NCBI GenBank assembly: GCA_023101885.1
Contig: JALPQD010000124.1
Span: forward strand, 4,390,580-4,454,579
Origin: Typhlomys cinereus
Lineage: Eukaryota; Chordata; Mammalia; Rodentia; Platacanthomyidae
DNA length: 64,000 nt
Direction: 5' to 3'
Positions 1 to 11,900 of the stretch are shown here, one piece after another (position 1 is the stretch's first letter; every line of letters begins with the position of its first letter). The notes below the pieces were generated by a model, which saw only the letters and a program-made list of their open reading frames with translations, made no database searches and was not told where the DNA came from. The position numbers and the translations under genes were made by a program.

Positions 1-1364
1 CATCTTAACGGCCCCAGTACCTGCCAGGGACCACTGTGGGCCCAAGCTTCCAGGCACGTGGGCTGTCACGTGGCATTTCTGAGCCAGACCACAGCCTGCT
101 TCCAGTGTGCGGTGATGACCACCGTTAGACTAACTAGCGGTGCTGCGACTGCTGCTGTCAGTGAGCCCCCAAAGTCAGGCAGCTTCAGGGAGAAGGGAGA
201 GCTGTTCAGCTTAGGGCTCCATGGGGAGAAACGGTCTTCAGTGGCAGACGCAGCATGGCTGGTGGCCGAAGCTGGAGACGGGCTAAGTCACGTCCTTCGT
301 GGAGACAGAGAGCAGCAAGACTGCCATCTGCAAGGGCAGACCTCTTCCAGAAGTGGGGTGGGACTGATCCCCCCAAAGCCCACTCCTTGGGACTGCCTTC
401 CTCCCGCAAGGCTCCACCTCCTGAAGGTGCCACGGCCTTCCCATACGCGTCCCTGGGGGGCACGTTTCAAACCCTGGCACTAGCACAGCCCACCACACGC
501 CTGCTGGTCTGTGCGCCCCAGAACTTGCTTACCGTCACAGCTGAAGTTGGCACTTTCCACTGACAGCATCCAGCCTCTGGCCCCCAAAGCCTGTGTTGGC
601 ACTTGACGGTTTTCTGCTTTGCATTTATGCCCAGCCGTGCGCTTGAAGCTTTTGGCTTTTAGGAGTGCCAGGCAAGTAAGGGGCTCGCTGTGCAGTCAGG
701 CGAGGGGAAGGTGTGAGGGACAGAGAGGCCCATGGGACCCACAGCGTCCACTGCATTCTTCAGGGCTCCCGTGTGCGTCCCTCTGAAAGGTGGTGGGTCA
801 GCTCTGGCGTTTGCTGCCCGAGCCTCTGGAGTAGGTGAAGGCTGACTTGAGCCTTCTCAGACTGGTCTTCGTTTCAAAGAAAGTTCGAGAAGTCAGAAAA
901 ATAATAGGAAAATGAAATATTCTAGGCAGTTGGGAATAAAATGGAAAAAGATAGTCACTGGAGAAATCTGAGATGCTTGATTTCAAATTTTTCCTCTCCA
1001 GAAAGAATTTTTTGTGTCCACATGGACTTACCCATTTATTATATGGAACATCAGAGAAACTCCCATAAAGTTTTTGTAAAAGGAATTCTTGACAGCATCT
1101 TGGAAAGCTAAAGTTATAAATATTGTAAACGATATGGTGTATAATGCTGCCAAGTGAGAAGAAGGCGCTGGGCAAAGCGTAAAGCAGGAAGAGAATCAGA
1201 CGGACGGATGTCAGACATTGGGAGCTGCGAGCCACGCCCAGTTCAGTTCCCGTGTCCTCAGGCTTTGGTTCAGGAGCTCTCACCGGCCCACCTAAGCTTT
1301 GCTGTCTGGAGACTTGGAGTGCGGTGTCCCTTGGCTGCTGGACTTAGGTTGACTTTTTACACAG

Positions 1365-1555
1365 AAAGATACTCATTTATCTATTTGAGAGAGAGAGAGA
1401 GAGAGAGAGCGCAAACACACTTCCCAGGCATGGATGGGCGTGGAGGTTGAGAGCACCTTGCAGAAGTCTGTTCTCTCCTTCTACCACGAACGCTCCAGGT
1501 TAGAATTCAGATCACCAGGCTGTGTACAGACACCTTTTCCTGCTGAGCCAATTTG
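1365..1555 (-). mobile_element. B3-like SINE, minus strand
   Basis: GA-rich tail (1386-1409), then tctgttctctccttctaccacg and cagatcaccaggctgtgtac...ttttcctgctgagccaatttgcca, the reverse complement of a B3-type SINE head with its tRNA-like promoter. Confidence 0.55.
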
Positions 1556-1574
1556 CCAACTCTGACTTTTGGTT

Positions 1575-1725
1575 TTAGAGATGGTTTGGCTGGACATGGT
1601 CTCTCATGTCTACGATTCCAACCCTCGGGGTTAAGGCGGAGGATTGCTATGAAGATGAGGCCATCCTGGGTTGTAGAGTGAGTTCTCACCCAGCCTGGGC
1701 ACAGGGTGAGACTCGTCTTGAGCAA
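1575..1725 (+). mobile_element. B1-type SINE
   Basis: tggctggacatggtctctcatgtctacgattccaaccctcggggttaaggcggaggattgct and a following ...gcctgggcacagggtgagactcg are diverged 7SL-derived B1 sequence. Confidence 0.65.
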
Positions 1726-2229
1726 ATGATCAGGACAGTCACTGGCTTCTGCTTCTTACAGATCCCTGTGCACCTTGGTGAGCTGCTGGGCTTTTCAGCA
1801 AGCATCCATACTTTCTTCATCGCCTCCGCATGGCGACCTACCTGTCACCCAGACATTTTCAGTCCTCTGTGAGCACAGCACCCCACACCCTCTTCTCTAT
1901 TTTGAATTAGGCAAGACCGTCATGCTCCTCTGGCGTCTTTCCCTGTAATCGAACCAGAACTCACTCCTGCTGTGTGATTGTGGCTTGGTACCCGCTAGCC
2001 ATTCCCCTGGAGGTGGACCAGGGGGCTCGGCAGAAGGACTGGCATCTGGGTGACCCTCCGAGGGCCGGTCCAGGCGTTTCCATGCAGGAAAAGCTGGAGG
2101 GCCACGCTGCCTTGTGTCCTTGTTTCCTTCTACAATTGAAACTAGTCGAGCGACTCTGGGGGCTGAGTTGACCCAGGAACCATGCTGAAGGTGGGTGGGG
2201 GGAGCAGTGTCAGGTGAGCCAGTTCTCAG

Positions 2230-3110
2230 TGTTGTGGGGTTTTTATGTCCAGGTTCTTGTGTTCAAGAGTAAAGACTGAAACCAGAACACGTATAGAGAG
2301 TTAAGGCAGATTCTTTTAGAGGAGAGAAAGGCCGGAACTCACAGACACGGAGTCCATGAGGGACAGGAGAGCCCAAGATGGGCGGCAGGGTCAGGGGTAT
2401 TTATAGGGTTAGGCAGGCTCCTGATTGGAGCTCTTGGTCCCTTAATCTCATTGGTCCGTTCGTATCAGGCCCAACCCAATCGTCCTTGTGCGACTTCATG
2501 TTGAGCTGTTTCTCTTGAGGAGCTTACTGCCATGGAGAGCTCCGTATCCTGTCCTGTCTCTGTGGAGGATTAGCGCAGATTAGATGCTGCGTTCCTCCAG
2601 GATGATCCCCGCAGCGGGGGTCGAGCCGGCAGGTGAATTTTACTGCTCTTTGGAGTGACGGGCCTTGATGTTCTCACTGAGCCTTGGTCTGGGTCTGAGT
2701 GTCCCTTGCCTGGGCATCTCTGATTTGGGGAAAATGTCCGTCTGTGCCTTCGCTTGTCTGTGGCGGCTTTGTCCTCTTCCCAGAGTGGAGCCCTCCAAGG
2801 AGCATGGTAAGAAATCTTTGGCTTCTGCAGACCAGCACGCCATGTCCGTGGTGTGGCAGTCCTTCCTTGGCTCCGGTGGCTTCCGTCGAGAGGGTCTAGG
2901 TGTGGTGCAGACCGTTGGCTCCCTGGGCCACGGTGGCTGCCATCGAGGTGGTCTTGGTGTGACTGAGCTCCATCCTCCCCTGGGCCGACCTGGCTCCCAT
3001 CAAGAGGTCTTCATTTGCATTCATATTTTCATGTGCTTTGCTATGCTGGTATCAAGAGAAAGATGTTGCTATGACAACTGCCACAACAGATGGTATTTGA
3101 TCCGTCGCTA
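2230..3110 (-). mobile_element. Candidate endogenous-retrovirus-type LTR, minus strand
   Basis: Read on the minus strand, this block has a promoter-like layout: CCAAT cores at 2454-2450 and 2428-2424, then TATAAATAC at 2405-2397. A C-rich leader follows, and the block appears to end in ...CCCCACA near 2231. Upstream (higher coordinates) there are two diverged copies of a GGCTCC-centred unit, which would fit U3 enhancer repeats, and a GTTGCTATGACAAC near-palindrome at 3065-3078. No gag, pol or env coding sequence is visible, so this would be a solo LTR. I cannot see target-site duplications. The outer boundary and the family are uncertain. Confidence 0.4.
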
Positions 3111-3921
3111 AGCTACCGAGATAGAAAGCAGGACTTCTGAGGTCTGAGGGTCTCTGTCCCGTGAGACCCAGTCGAGCCTCAGTCAGGATTGCCACGTGGG
3201 GGGTTCCATTTCTTTCTGACCCCCCATTCGCTCTCCAGTTGGATGCCTTTGGTTTGAGCCTCTTGTTCTCTGGCTGCCCTGAGCAAGGATGGACTTGTGG
3301 ATGTGAGAGACAAAGGCCCGTGAAGGCTGCCATGAAAACAGACTATAGACGTCCGGTTCAGCTCGAGGTGGGGGGCGGAGACAGAGCAGGAGAGTGAGGA
3401 TCGCTTAGGGTGAAAGCCATGTGTAGCCCCAAACGAAGGGGATCCTGATCTGTTTGCCTGCCGCTTCCTTCATCCCGCCCCTTACACTCCAGGGCTTCTG
3501 GGCCACGTGGGGTCCTCTTGGGGCTTCCCAGCCCACTCACCCTATCTGATGTGGCCAGTGCCAATAACTTGCTCCCAGACTCTTGACCTATTTCCATGGC
3601 AACAGCTACAATAGTCTTCTCACCCATCCCCAGCGCCTCTGACAGTCCTAGAAAGGCAGCTTCACACAGATTTGGGTGTTTTGGGTTTTTTTTTTTAAAG
3701 TTAATTTTGGAAAGTAGTTTATATTGGCCGCTATGTGCTAATGGGCAGCTCTGCTCGTATTTACATACTTTCCTGGTTCCGAGTTTTTCCCGTCTCTCTG
3801 CCTCCTGGTGTGGACCAGCTCCTCAGCCGTGCTAAGTGTCTGGATCACGCATGTGAGCCAGCACCCCTCTAGTGTTGTTAGAAGACCACGCAGCGCTGTA
3901 ACCTGCGCCGGGCTGCTGCAG

Positions 3922-4000
3922 AGTGGCGGGGGAGCTGCGGTCTCAGTGGCGGGGGAACTGCGGTCTCAGTGGCGGGGGAACTGCGGTCTCAGTGGCGGTG
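3922..4000 (+). repeat. 23-bp tandem repeat, about 3 copies
   Basis: The unit GGCGGGGGAACTGCGGTCTCAGT (written here only as a short minisatellite of period 23) is repeated about three times with few changes. It lies in intron and has no coding role. Confidence 0.85.
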
Positions 4001-4356
4001 GAGCTGGCTTGCTCACCTGTACTGAGTTTGGAGGCAAATCTTAAGTTAAACTGTCATCAGGAGACGGCCCAGATCAAAGCTGCAGGCGCCGCCTCTGATC
4101 TCGCTACAAATGGAGCAGGAGGTTGAAATCCGGTCCTGACCCCGACTCCTGCTCCCAGCCTCGGTCTGTTCTGTTCGGAGGGTGCAGATGAAAAGAGCAT
4201 GGTGCACGGCTGCTTGTCAGGAGTGATTTCTAGCCCTAACAGCATGTTATTGAAGAGTGGTTTGAGACTTGAGGAATGTTTTTTGAACTTCTGTGCACGG
4301 AGCTCACAGATGGAAGTTTTGAAGTGCTTGATTACGACTCATGATTGAGCTGTAAA

Positions 4357-4675
4357 TGCTGACCATGTTTCTGTCTTGAGTTCATCATGTTGGTCTAGAT
4401 ACTGACCCGAGAGCATGAATGAGAGGAGAGGCTGACTGAGGCTCTGTGTTGACGTTACCATGAATGACCTACTTGCCGACCCGTTTCTATCTTGACTTTG
4501 CCATGGATGTCTAGATCCTGAACACTTTTCTCTCTTGACTTCACCATGGGCGGTCTAGATGCTGACCGAAGTTCTCTCTGTACTTTATCATGAATGATCT
4601 ACTTGCCGACCGTGTTTCTATCTTGACTTTACCACGAATGAGCTCTAGATGCTCATTCTCGCTTGAGTTTAACAT
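4357..4675 (+). repeat. Diverged 43-44 bp tandem repeat, about 7 copies
   Basis: Seven imperfect units share the order tgctgacc, tttctntcttgactt, accatgaatg, gtctaga. Spacing is about 43-44 bp, except for one longer unit containing an insertion (around 4400-4470). Copies differ at many positions, so the array is old. It matches no SINE known to me. Confidence 0.7.
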
Positions 4676-5513
4676 CTTCTGGGAGCGCTGCTGGCCGCGG
4701 GGTGCTGCCCCTGGCATGTCGCTTCCTCCTTAGAGCCCCTGAGTTCCTGAGTGTATGGTGCTGTGACCCCCCCTGTTCACCCAGAGTAGATGGTGGAGTG
4801 CGCCCCTCATTCACACGTGCTGCCTCTCCCTGACCCTGAGGAGGAAGAGGACTGAGTAGCCGCAGGCCCTGAGCCAGGGGGAGAACCCCTGGGGGTCGAG
4901 CCCCAGCTCTGCCACCGACCTGGATGGACTTTGCTCCAAAATCTGACCTCGGCCTTCTTAGCCCTACTTTCTCCACTATATGATACCATTGAAGCCAGCG
5001 CCGCGTAAGGAATGGACAGCGAACCGTCACGCCAGTTGAGTGAACGATTTGCCCGAGTCATCCAGCGTCGGGACTGGATGCTTCGACACTGGGAAGAGCA
5101 GTTCTGCGTGTAGTGGGGTTGTGCCTGTCCCCTTCTGTCTCTACCCGACCGGATGACAGCTTGTCCACCTCTTTCTGCCGCACAACAATCCAAAATGTTG
5201 CCAGGAAGTCATCTCCTTCCCTCCGCCCCTCCTTCCCACCCAGCAGAGAAATGTTGAAGAACCATAACATTCCGTGAGGCACCGCTGGAGCCTTTATAAA
5301 CGAACGAAGGAGGAAGACGTGTGTCATCACGTGTCCTTTTCATGGACTTCCAAGGCAAAAGGAAGCCCAGCAGATGGCCGGTCAAAGTGCGACAAGGCTA
5401 GCGACAGGAAGACACAACCTGAACTTTAGATGATGCAGGGGCTGCGCCCGGAGTGATCAGCAAATGTGTTTGATGCTGCTAAGCTCGCAAGTTCTGTGGA
5501 AAGCGTCATGGCT

Positions 5514-5515
<2 letters not shown>

Positions 5516-5557
<42 letters not shown>
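5516..5557 (+). repeat. (CT)n microsatellite
   Basis: An uninterrupted CT dinucleotide run of about 42 bp lies in intron. Confidence 0.97.
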
Positions 5558-5559
<2 letters not shown>

Positions 5560-5914
5560 CCTCAGATAGGGATATTGAGCGCAGAACCCTGTACATGCAG
5601 GTGTTCTACCACTGAATGATATCTCTAGTATATGGACACTTTTCCCTCCCTGTCTCCCACCTCTCTGTGTTCCTCAGTCTTTCTCAGTCTCTCTCTGTCT
5701 GCACTATCTCTAATTTTTGCTTTAGCAGATTCTTGGAATAGGTGGCTTATTTTCTCTTTCTCCATGGGGACATAACTGCCAATGTCTCTCTTATCAGTCA
5801 TGAGCAAGATAGTAAAGAACAGCGTGGGATTACAGAAAGAGGCCAAGCCTGGAAGAAGACACACTGTGGGTATGTGTCTGATTATCCATTTACAGTTATG
5901 AGGAGAAAGGTTGT

Positions 5915-6030
5915 TATACTGAGACAGGTTCTCACTTAGCCAAGGCTGGCCTCGAACTCCTGCCTCTCCTGCCTCTACCCCAAGGGCTGAGATTACAGGC
6001 GGCATCCCGGCACCCAGCAGATCCCATAAT
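5915..6030 (-). mobile_element. B1-type SINE, minus strand
   Basis: tgagacaggttctcacttagccaaggctggcctcgaactcctgcctctcctgcctctaccccaagggctgagattacagg is a clear reverse-complement B1. Confidence 0.85.
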
Positions 6031-6062
6031 CTTATCATGAAGTAGCGGTGCTACTGCCCAGT

Positions 6063-6165
6063 GGATGTGGTGGTGACTTTAGTGCCAGCCTCTCCGGAGG
6101 CTGCGGTCACAGGCTTGCTGGGGCCCAGAGCTTCTGGCCTGGTCTGGGTGACATTGTGAGAGTCT
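6063..6165 (+). mobile_element. Diverged B1-like fragment
   Basis: gatgtggtggtgactttagtgccagcctctccggaggctgcggtcacagg and ggcctggtctgggtgacattgtgagag are B1-like. It leads directly into the CA array. Confidence 0.5.
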
Positions 6166-6380
6166 ACACACACGTGTGTGCTTAAACATGCATACACTCA
6201 CATGCACACACAAACACAAATGTGCATGCACATATACACAGATGCAAGCACACGCACATGTGCACTCACACATGCACACACGCATATGTGCACACATGTG
6301 CACATACACACAAAGACCATGCACACATGCACATACACACAGATGCACATACACACGCATATGTGCACACACATGTATAT
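6165..6380 (+). repeat. CA-rich imperfect microsatellite (ACACATGCACA type)
   Basis: About 210 bp of alternating CA/TG with ATGC interruptions follow a B1-like segment. The long open frames over it are repeat artefacts. Confidence 0.92.
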
Positions 6381-7627
6381 AATGGTGCCTCTCTGCTTGG
6401 CACCCATCCCCCGAGTGCTTTTGATGTACTATCCCTATACCCACAGTCCATCTAAGACATCCAGCTTATATTTTCTCTAATAGCTATTATTTTCTCTCAA
6501 AAGCAGAATTTCATAATAGGGTCAAACAGTGTTCGAAGAGTCTTGCTACACTTATAAATGGGAGCAGATCTCCCCCAAACACCTGCAGTGGGCTCTTCCT
6601 CTCTCCTTGCAGGCCTGGCTTCCAAGACCATAGGACTAGTGGCCACAGGCAATGAGGCAATGGGCAGAAGAAAGGAGATTGGAAGCAGGCTCGCCGTCTT
6701 CCCTACAGCTCCGTCTGGAGTAATATTCTGCCGCGGTGGTGGCTGTCATGTTCGGCATCCTCATTTGTTCCATATGCAACAAATTCCCTTCCGCCTCTTT
6801 CTGTAGAGATAAGCCGGAGCCTACTCCCCAAGGGCCTCCACAGTGGGCGGGGCAAGGGTGCTCAGAGAGTAACTTCTGGGTAAGGTTGGGTGGTGGTCCA
6901 GCCTGGCGTCCCCGAGCTTAGCTAACTCACCAGGGAGATCTGAAGACTAGAGGAGGAAGAGGCTGGTCGTTGGCGGGAGAGTGGACGTGCTCCTCAGAGC
7001 CGGCCCGCGCTCAGATTAGCGCGTGAAAATATAGATGTTTGAGGCGCCTCCCCTGGGGGCGCCGAGGGTCGGGAGAGGGGAGCTGCTGTCTTCAGTACAC
7101 TCGTGGGCTCCATCACCTGCCAGGCAGCCCCTGTGAAGCTCAGGGGTCTACACACGTGCAAAGCGTCATGAGAGGAGGGGGGACTAGGTGGGAAGAAGGT
7201 TTTCAGTGGGAAAAGGAGGAGGGACAGGATCACGTGATACAGGGTGAAAAACGACTTAAGTTCCATGTATTCATCTATGAAACTGTCAATGAGTCAAACA
7301 AAATTAAAAGCAGGTACGAAAGCCTCACGCTGGCGGTGGCTGTGCGGGGAGGGATCAAGACATGGCTTAGAAACGGGGTGAGGAATCTCTGGGTGCTCGT
7401 GAGAGACAGCCGCTTGCGATTTAGTCCAGGGTCCAGCCCTGGGGCCAGCGGTAGAGGATGTTGGCCATGCTGGGAAGTCACGTGACTGTGGAAGGAGTGG
7501 AATCCTTACCGTGAGCTGCGGACAGTATGAACTGCAGGGTTCGCCGTACAGGATGGAGGGTGATTCCCTTTCTTCAAGTTCACTGGTGACATTCATAAGC
7601 TAGGACATTTTTCTTTTTTCTTCTTTT

Positions 7628-7882
7628 TTTTAAACGTTATTTATTTTTGTGTGTGTGTGTTGTGTGTGGATGGGGGGGTATTACTGTATGCCCGTGGGAG
7701 CCCAAGGATGACTTCGGGAATCATCTCCTTTTGCTTCATTCTGGGATTTCCCAGGCTCCACCTATCAGGACCAGAAGTGAGGCCCCCACTGTTTCTGCCT
7801 GGCGTTTTTACATGGGATCTGAACTCAGGACCTCCTGCTTGTGAGGCAGAGGCTTACCCCCTGAGCCATTTCTCCAGTCCCG
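7628..7882 (-). mobile_element. tRNA-type rodent SINE, minus strand
   Basis: Reverse complement of the window's most frequent SINE: TG-rich end, gcccgtgggagcccaaggatgac, ctgggatttcccaggctccacc, catgggatctgaactcagg, ggcagaggcttaccccctgagccatttctccag. The head has A- and B-box-like pol III promoter sequence. Confidence 0.85.
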
Positions 7883-8538
7883 GGACTTTCTCTTTAAGCC
7901 ACAAAGTGATGAGGCTGGTCAACAGACTTCCAGTCCGACCTTGCGAATGTCCGCATTGCGAGGGCTGGTTCTCGGCTTGTCTTTGGCCTTACAAACACGG
8001 AAGGCTTCCCAGCCTCTGGCCAGCGGGTCTCTTCTGGCCACAGGGAGCACAAAAGAACATTCTGGGGGTCGCAGCCCTCCGTGGTCACCTGCGACGCCTG
8101 CCACGCTGAGAATTTTGTGAATCACCCCTGCCCTCATTCCCGAAGGGGCCGCCCTTCATGGCTGGGCTGCTTGACTCTCTGCGGCTGGGAATTTCCCACA
8201 GCTGCTGGCGGGTGGGTGGGCCTCCCTCTGTCCCCACCTCTGGCAGCTGCTCAGGTTTCGAGGCCGGTGCTCGGGACACGGATCAGGAGGAGGCTCCTCA
8301 TTCCACCCCGGTTATTTTTGGCCGCTGTGAGCAATGCAGGGCCTCGGCCCCTGGCACCTTGCGGGAGGGGTATTGGCGAGCTGTTTCCCGTGCAAGTACC
8401 GACAAAGCTTCCAGAGTCTCACCTTCCTCCCTCCCTCCCTCCGCCCACGGGCCGTGTTGCTGCAGTCTGTCTGCCCCGAGCTCCAGACAAGATGGAATGT
8501 GTATTAAATGTATCTTGTGGTTTTTTTCCCCCCTCCAG

Positions 8539-8611
8539 ATTGAAAACATAGATGCCTGCTTGAATTTCCTGGCAGCCAAGGGGATCAACACCCAGGGGCT
8601 GTCTGCAGAAG
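8539..8611 (+). CDS. NAV2: NAV2 exon: C-terminal part of the CH domain
   Basis: This 73-nt exon encodes IENIDACLNFLAAKGINTQG followed by LSAE, plus the first base of a split Glu codon. The sequence corresponds to one of the last helices of the single calponin-homology domain of navigator proteins. The N-D-x-C-L-x-F-L pattern is typical of CH domains, which in other proteins bind actin or microtubules. The acceptor is a long T/C tract followed by cag (ends 8538). The donor is gtaagt at 8612, close to consensus. The exon opens in phase 0 and ends in phase 1, matching the next exon, which completes GAG. Upstream CH exons are outside the window. Identification is from the protein sequence and is very secure. 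Confidence 0.95.
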
Positions 8612-9026
8612 GTAAGTAAGGACCGGCGCTTAGTCATGGCGAATGGCGCCCACCTGTTACTCCACGCCGGCTTCGCCGCAGTGGAAATCAGTGTTGGTGG
8701 GCTGTCCCTGGGTTGATTTCCCTTCAGGCAGATCTGAGGATGCTAAGTTTCTGACACCTGAAGGAATCTCACTAAGAGTGCAGCCTTGTGGGCAAGCCCC
8801 GGGCATGGGCAAGCCCCGGGCGTGGGCAACACAAGCTGGCCCAATGCAGAAGGGCCGTGGTGCTGATGGTCCTCACCCGTCACTGGTGCAGAGTCACACA
8901 TCAGCCGTTGTCTCTGAGAAAGACACCACTCAACTGTGAAACAAACCTCAGCTGTCCGGAGCCCGGGGGACACGCTTAATCCTTAACTCTCTTGTTAGGA
9001 AAAAAGTTTTAAAAAGCACTTTCCAG

Positions 9027-9265
9027 GCTGGGAGATGGCTTAGAGGTTCAGGCCTTTGCCTCGCAAGCCAAAGGACCTGAGTTCAGATCCCCGCATCCCA
9101 CATAAACATGCCAGGTAGACATAGCGGTAGCCCACACGTCAAGCCCAGGAAAGCAAGCCGGGAAGCCCCAGAGCAGAGCAACGAGGAGGCAGAGCCATCC
9201 AGGATGATGCCCGATGTCATCCTTGGGCCTGCACAGGCGCGCACACACATGCAAATTAATAAATA
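9027..9265 (+). mobile_element. tRNA-type rodent SINE
   Basis: It begins ctgggagatggcttagaggttcaggcctttgcctcgcaagcc, has ggacctgagttcagatcc, and ends gcacacacatgcaaattaataaataaaagca with a tail typical of a retroposed SINE. Confidence 0.88.
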
Positions 9266-10387
9266 AAAGCATTTTCTTACTCCTGGAAAAAAAGAGAAAT
9301 GACTATTGAGAGTGCATTTAGCACAGGCTTGCATCCGGGTTAGTGTATCATTCTCTAGGGTTCCGTGGCTAATCAGCACGTCAGCCAGCGTCTGCTGGTG
9401 TTTTGCAGTTAGGCTACACGTGGGTCTGCAGCTGGCTGCCCAGGGTTCTCAGCCTCTTCAGGCTACACCTCCACCTGGAAACACTCACTCCCTCTTGTTT
9501 GTAAACACAGCAGCTGCCAGCTTGACGCTGCCGTAGTAGGCTGCACCTGCCTCCACTTTTCCCGGAACAGGTAGTGGAGCTGGAGTGTTCCACGACTCTC
9601 CTCACCCGAGCGCAGCAAGGGGGTGATCTGAAGACATGCGCGGGCGCTTAGGCCCCGGGGGTCAGGGTGGGGCAGAGGGGAGCGGTGAGGCCCGAAGCCG
9701 CCAGATCGAGCAGGTAAGTTTTCTTGACTTCGTGGGCTCTGCTCTGCTCCTAACTTGGTTCCTCTGGCTGTGTTTGAGATCCTGCCTCCTCCGTGCTGGG
9801 GGTGGATACACACATGGCTTCCGGGCAGAGTATGCCTCTGGAGCAGTGCGTCACAAGGGGCTGGAATGTTCCTTGTGCAGGACCTGGCCATAGGCAGGTA
9901 TGGCTGCCTGCCCTGCTCCACGGATCTCAGAAGTAGCTTGGCCGGCCTTAGCGTCAGATCTTACAGAAGGGTCTCCCCGCCCAGGCTGTGGTCCTGGTCC
10001 GAGTGGACAGCAAATCGCTGGGCCCGGGGTGTGACAGCAGAGAGGTGGGAATTCAAGAAACACAACTTCTCTGGTGCTATTCCTGTGCGGACCAGTAGGT
10101 GGCAGGACATGCCCCGCCTAGTACTGAGGAGTACTTGGCTACCTGGGGTTAGCCCTCTGACACGCCTGCCTCAAGCCTCGGGTCTGGAGGTGATTCCTGG
10201 TCACTATCTCGCCTTCTGCCTCATTTGTTCCCCCATCTGCCCATCCTCCCCGTACCTAAGGCATAGGAGTCTCTGCAGTAAGTATTCATTGAATGAATGA
10301 ACGAATGTCACGTGTGCCCTTGGGGGTCTGTCTGCGTTGGCCTCGGTTCTCACGGTCTACACATGGAGAAAATGGCTTCAACACACT

Positions 10388-10690
10388 GGGGCTGGAGAAA
10401 TAGCTCCGTGGTAAATGATTCGATGGACAAGCATGAGGGCCTGAGTTTGAATCCCAACATCCTGAAATAGGCTCTGCATGGCAATGAGCCTGTAGCCCTA
10501 ACGCTGGGGGCTGGAGACAGGAGGCCTCTACAGGTCAGGGTAGCCGATCGACGAGCTCCAGGTTAAGTGAGAGAAAACAGGATGGAGCCTGATAGTAGCC
10601 ACACACAAACTTGTGCATACGCACTTGCATGCATGCATTCCCCTCGCGTGCACGCGCACACACACACACATGCACACCATACATGCATTA
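10388..10690 (+). mobile_element. tRNA-headed SINE with B1-like 3' part
   Basis: The head (ggggctggagaaatagctccgtgg, cctgagtttgaatccc) is tRNA-like. The middle carries a cctgtagccctaacgctggggg B1-like segment, and the CA-rich tail ends acatgcattaaaaaatg. Confidence 0.7.
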
Positions 10691-11564
10691 AAAAATGTTA
10701 CAGATGTTATGAACGACATTGCTGAAGCTCCAGGGTCTGTGCAATTTACACCTCAATTCATGCTGTCTTGTGGGACTGTAGGTAGATGAAATCTACAAAT
10801 CCAGGGGAGCCACTGATAGGCGCACGAGTCAGATTAGAGAACTTGGGACGTGCTGTGAGATTTGTCCTTGGTTGTGCATCGTGCAGAGACCCTTGGGCCC
10901 TTGATGGTGAATCACTGGTGCACAGGCATGCATACTGTAAAGCTTGGTGGAGGTATCTGCAAGGGGGCGGGGAGAACAACTGAAGTGGTTTCATGGTATT
11001 CAGTAGTAGCCCCCAACTGTGCTGTATTGAACCCCAATCTCACCTGCTGTGTCGAGATGTGCTGAATGAGATCTTGGCCCGAATCCCCAGCTCTTCAGTG
11101 AGGAGCAGTTTTACGTCTGCCCCGTGGCTCAGCCTTACTCATTTTTAAGCGTCCATCTTAATCTACTCAGAGCTTGGTGCCCATCACCCCCACCTGGGCA
11201 GTGGATTCAGGACAATGGTGAGAGACGCGTGACTTCCGCTCCATCTCCCCCTTTTCCTGGCTCCTCTGCCGAGCCTGCAGCGTCCAACTGCGCTGCCGTG
11301 AAGTGGCCGTCTGCCTCCTGGGCAGCCCGGCGCCCCTGCCATCCTCCTGGGCAGCCCGGCGCCCCTGCCAGCCAGGCTCAGTGGGCGCTACTCCCAGGGC
11401 ATGAGTAGCTTTGTGAGCTTTAGCTAGCTCTCTCCCCCCACGTCTTAGGGTCCCCCCAGCATCTCACTGAACCAAGAATAGGGGCCCCATTTTGCATGCA
11501 CGGTGTGCGAACGGGGCTCCTGGCTCCCAGCTCCCACCTGACTGTTTTCCAGGTCGTCGTCTTT

Positions 11565-11900
11565 TACTTTCTACTGCTGTGATGAAGCGCTGACCAGAAA
11601 TAACCGTACTGGAAAAAGCGACTGTTCGGCCCACAGTTCTGGGTTATGATCTATCACTGCAGGGATGTCACGGCCACAGTTCTAGCCGCAACTGTCACGC
11701 ACGTCACATTGCTCAGCTTTCTCTTAGTCCAGAGCACTAGTCAGGCAGTGGTGCTGGGAAGCCAGCCCTCATCTAGAGATCCCTCTTGGGGTGCCCGCAG
11801 CCCAGCCTCCTGGGTTGACAGTGCATCACATCTGCCAACACCAGTGGTCCTCACTATGTCATCTCTGCCGAGCCGCTTTGTCCCTCAAGTTGGAGAATCA
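11565..11900. mobile_element. Old rodent dispersed-repeat fragment
   Basis: tactttctactgctgtgatgaagcgctgaccag and the following cagttctgggttatgatctatcactgcagggatgtca resemble a common rodent interspersed repeat beginning with a TTACTGCTGTGATAAAACAC-type sequence. It is diverged; I do not assign a family with confidence. Confidence 0.4.

Larger units (their letters stand above)
1..8538 (+). other. NAV2: Intron upstream of first visible exon (partial)
   Basis: No coding exon is supported here. The stretch holds an AT-rich block (870-1150), B3-like and B1 SINE copies (1365-1725), a candidate minus-strand LTR (2230-3110), a 23-bp triplicated unit (3922-4000) and a diverged 43-44 bp tandem repeat (4357-4675). 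It also has a CT run (5516-5557), B1 and CA-rich sequence (5915-6380) and a minus-strand tRNA-type SINE (7628-7882). Between 3120-3900, 4680-5510 and 6400-7600 I see only unique-looking intronic sequence. It ends in a strong polypyrimidine tract and CAG at 8538. Confidence 0.85.
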
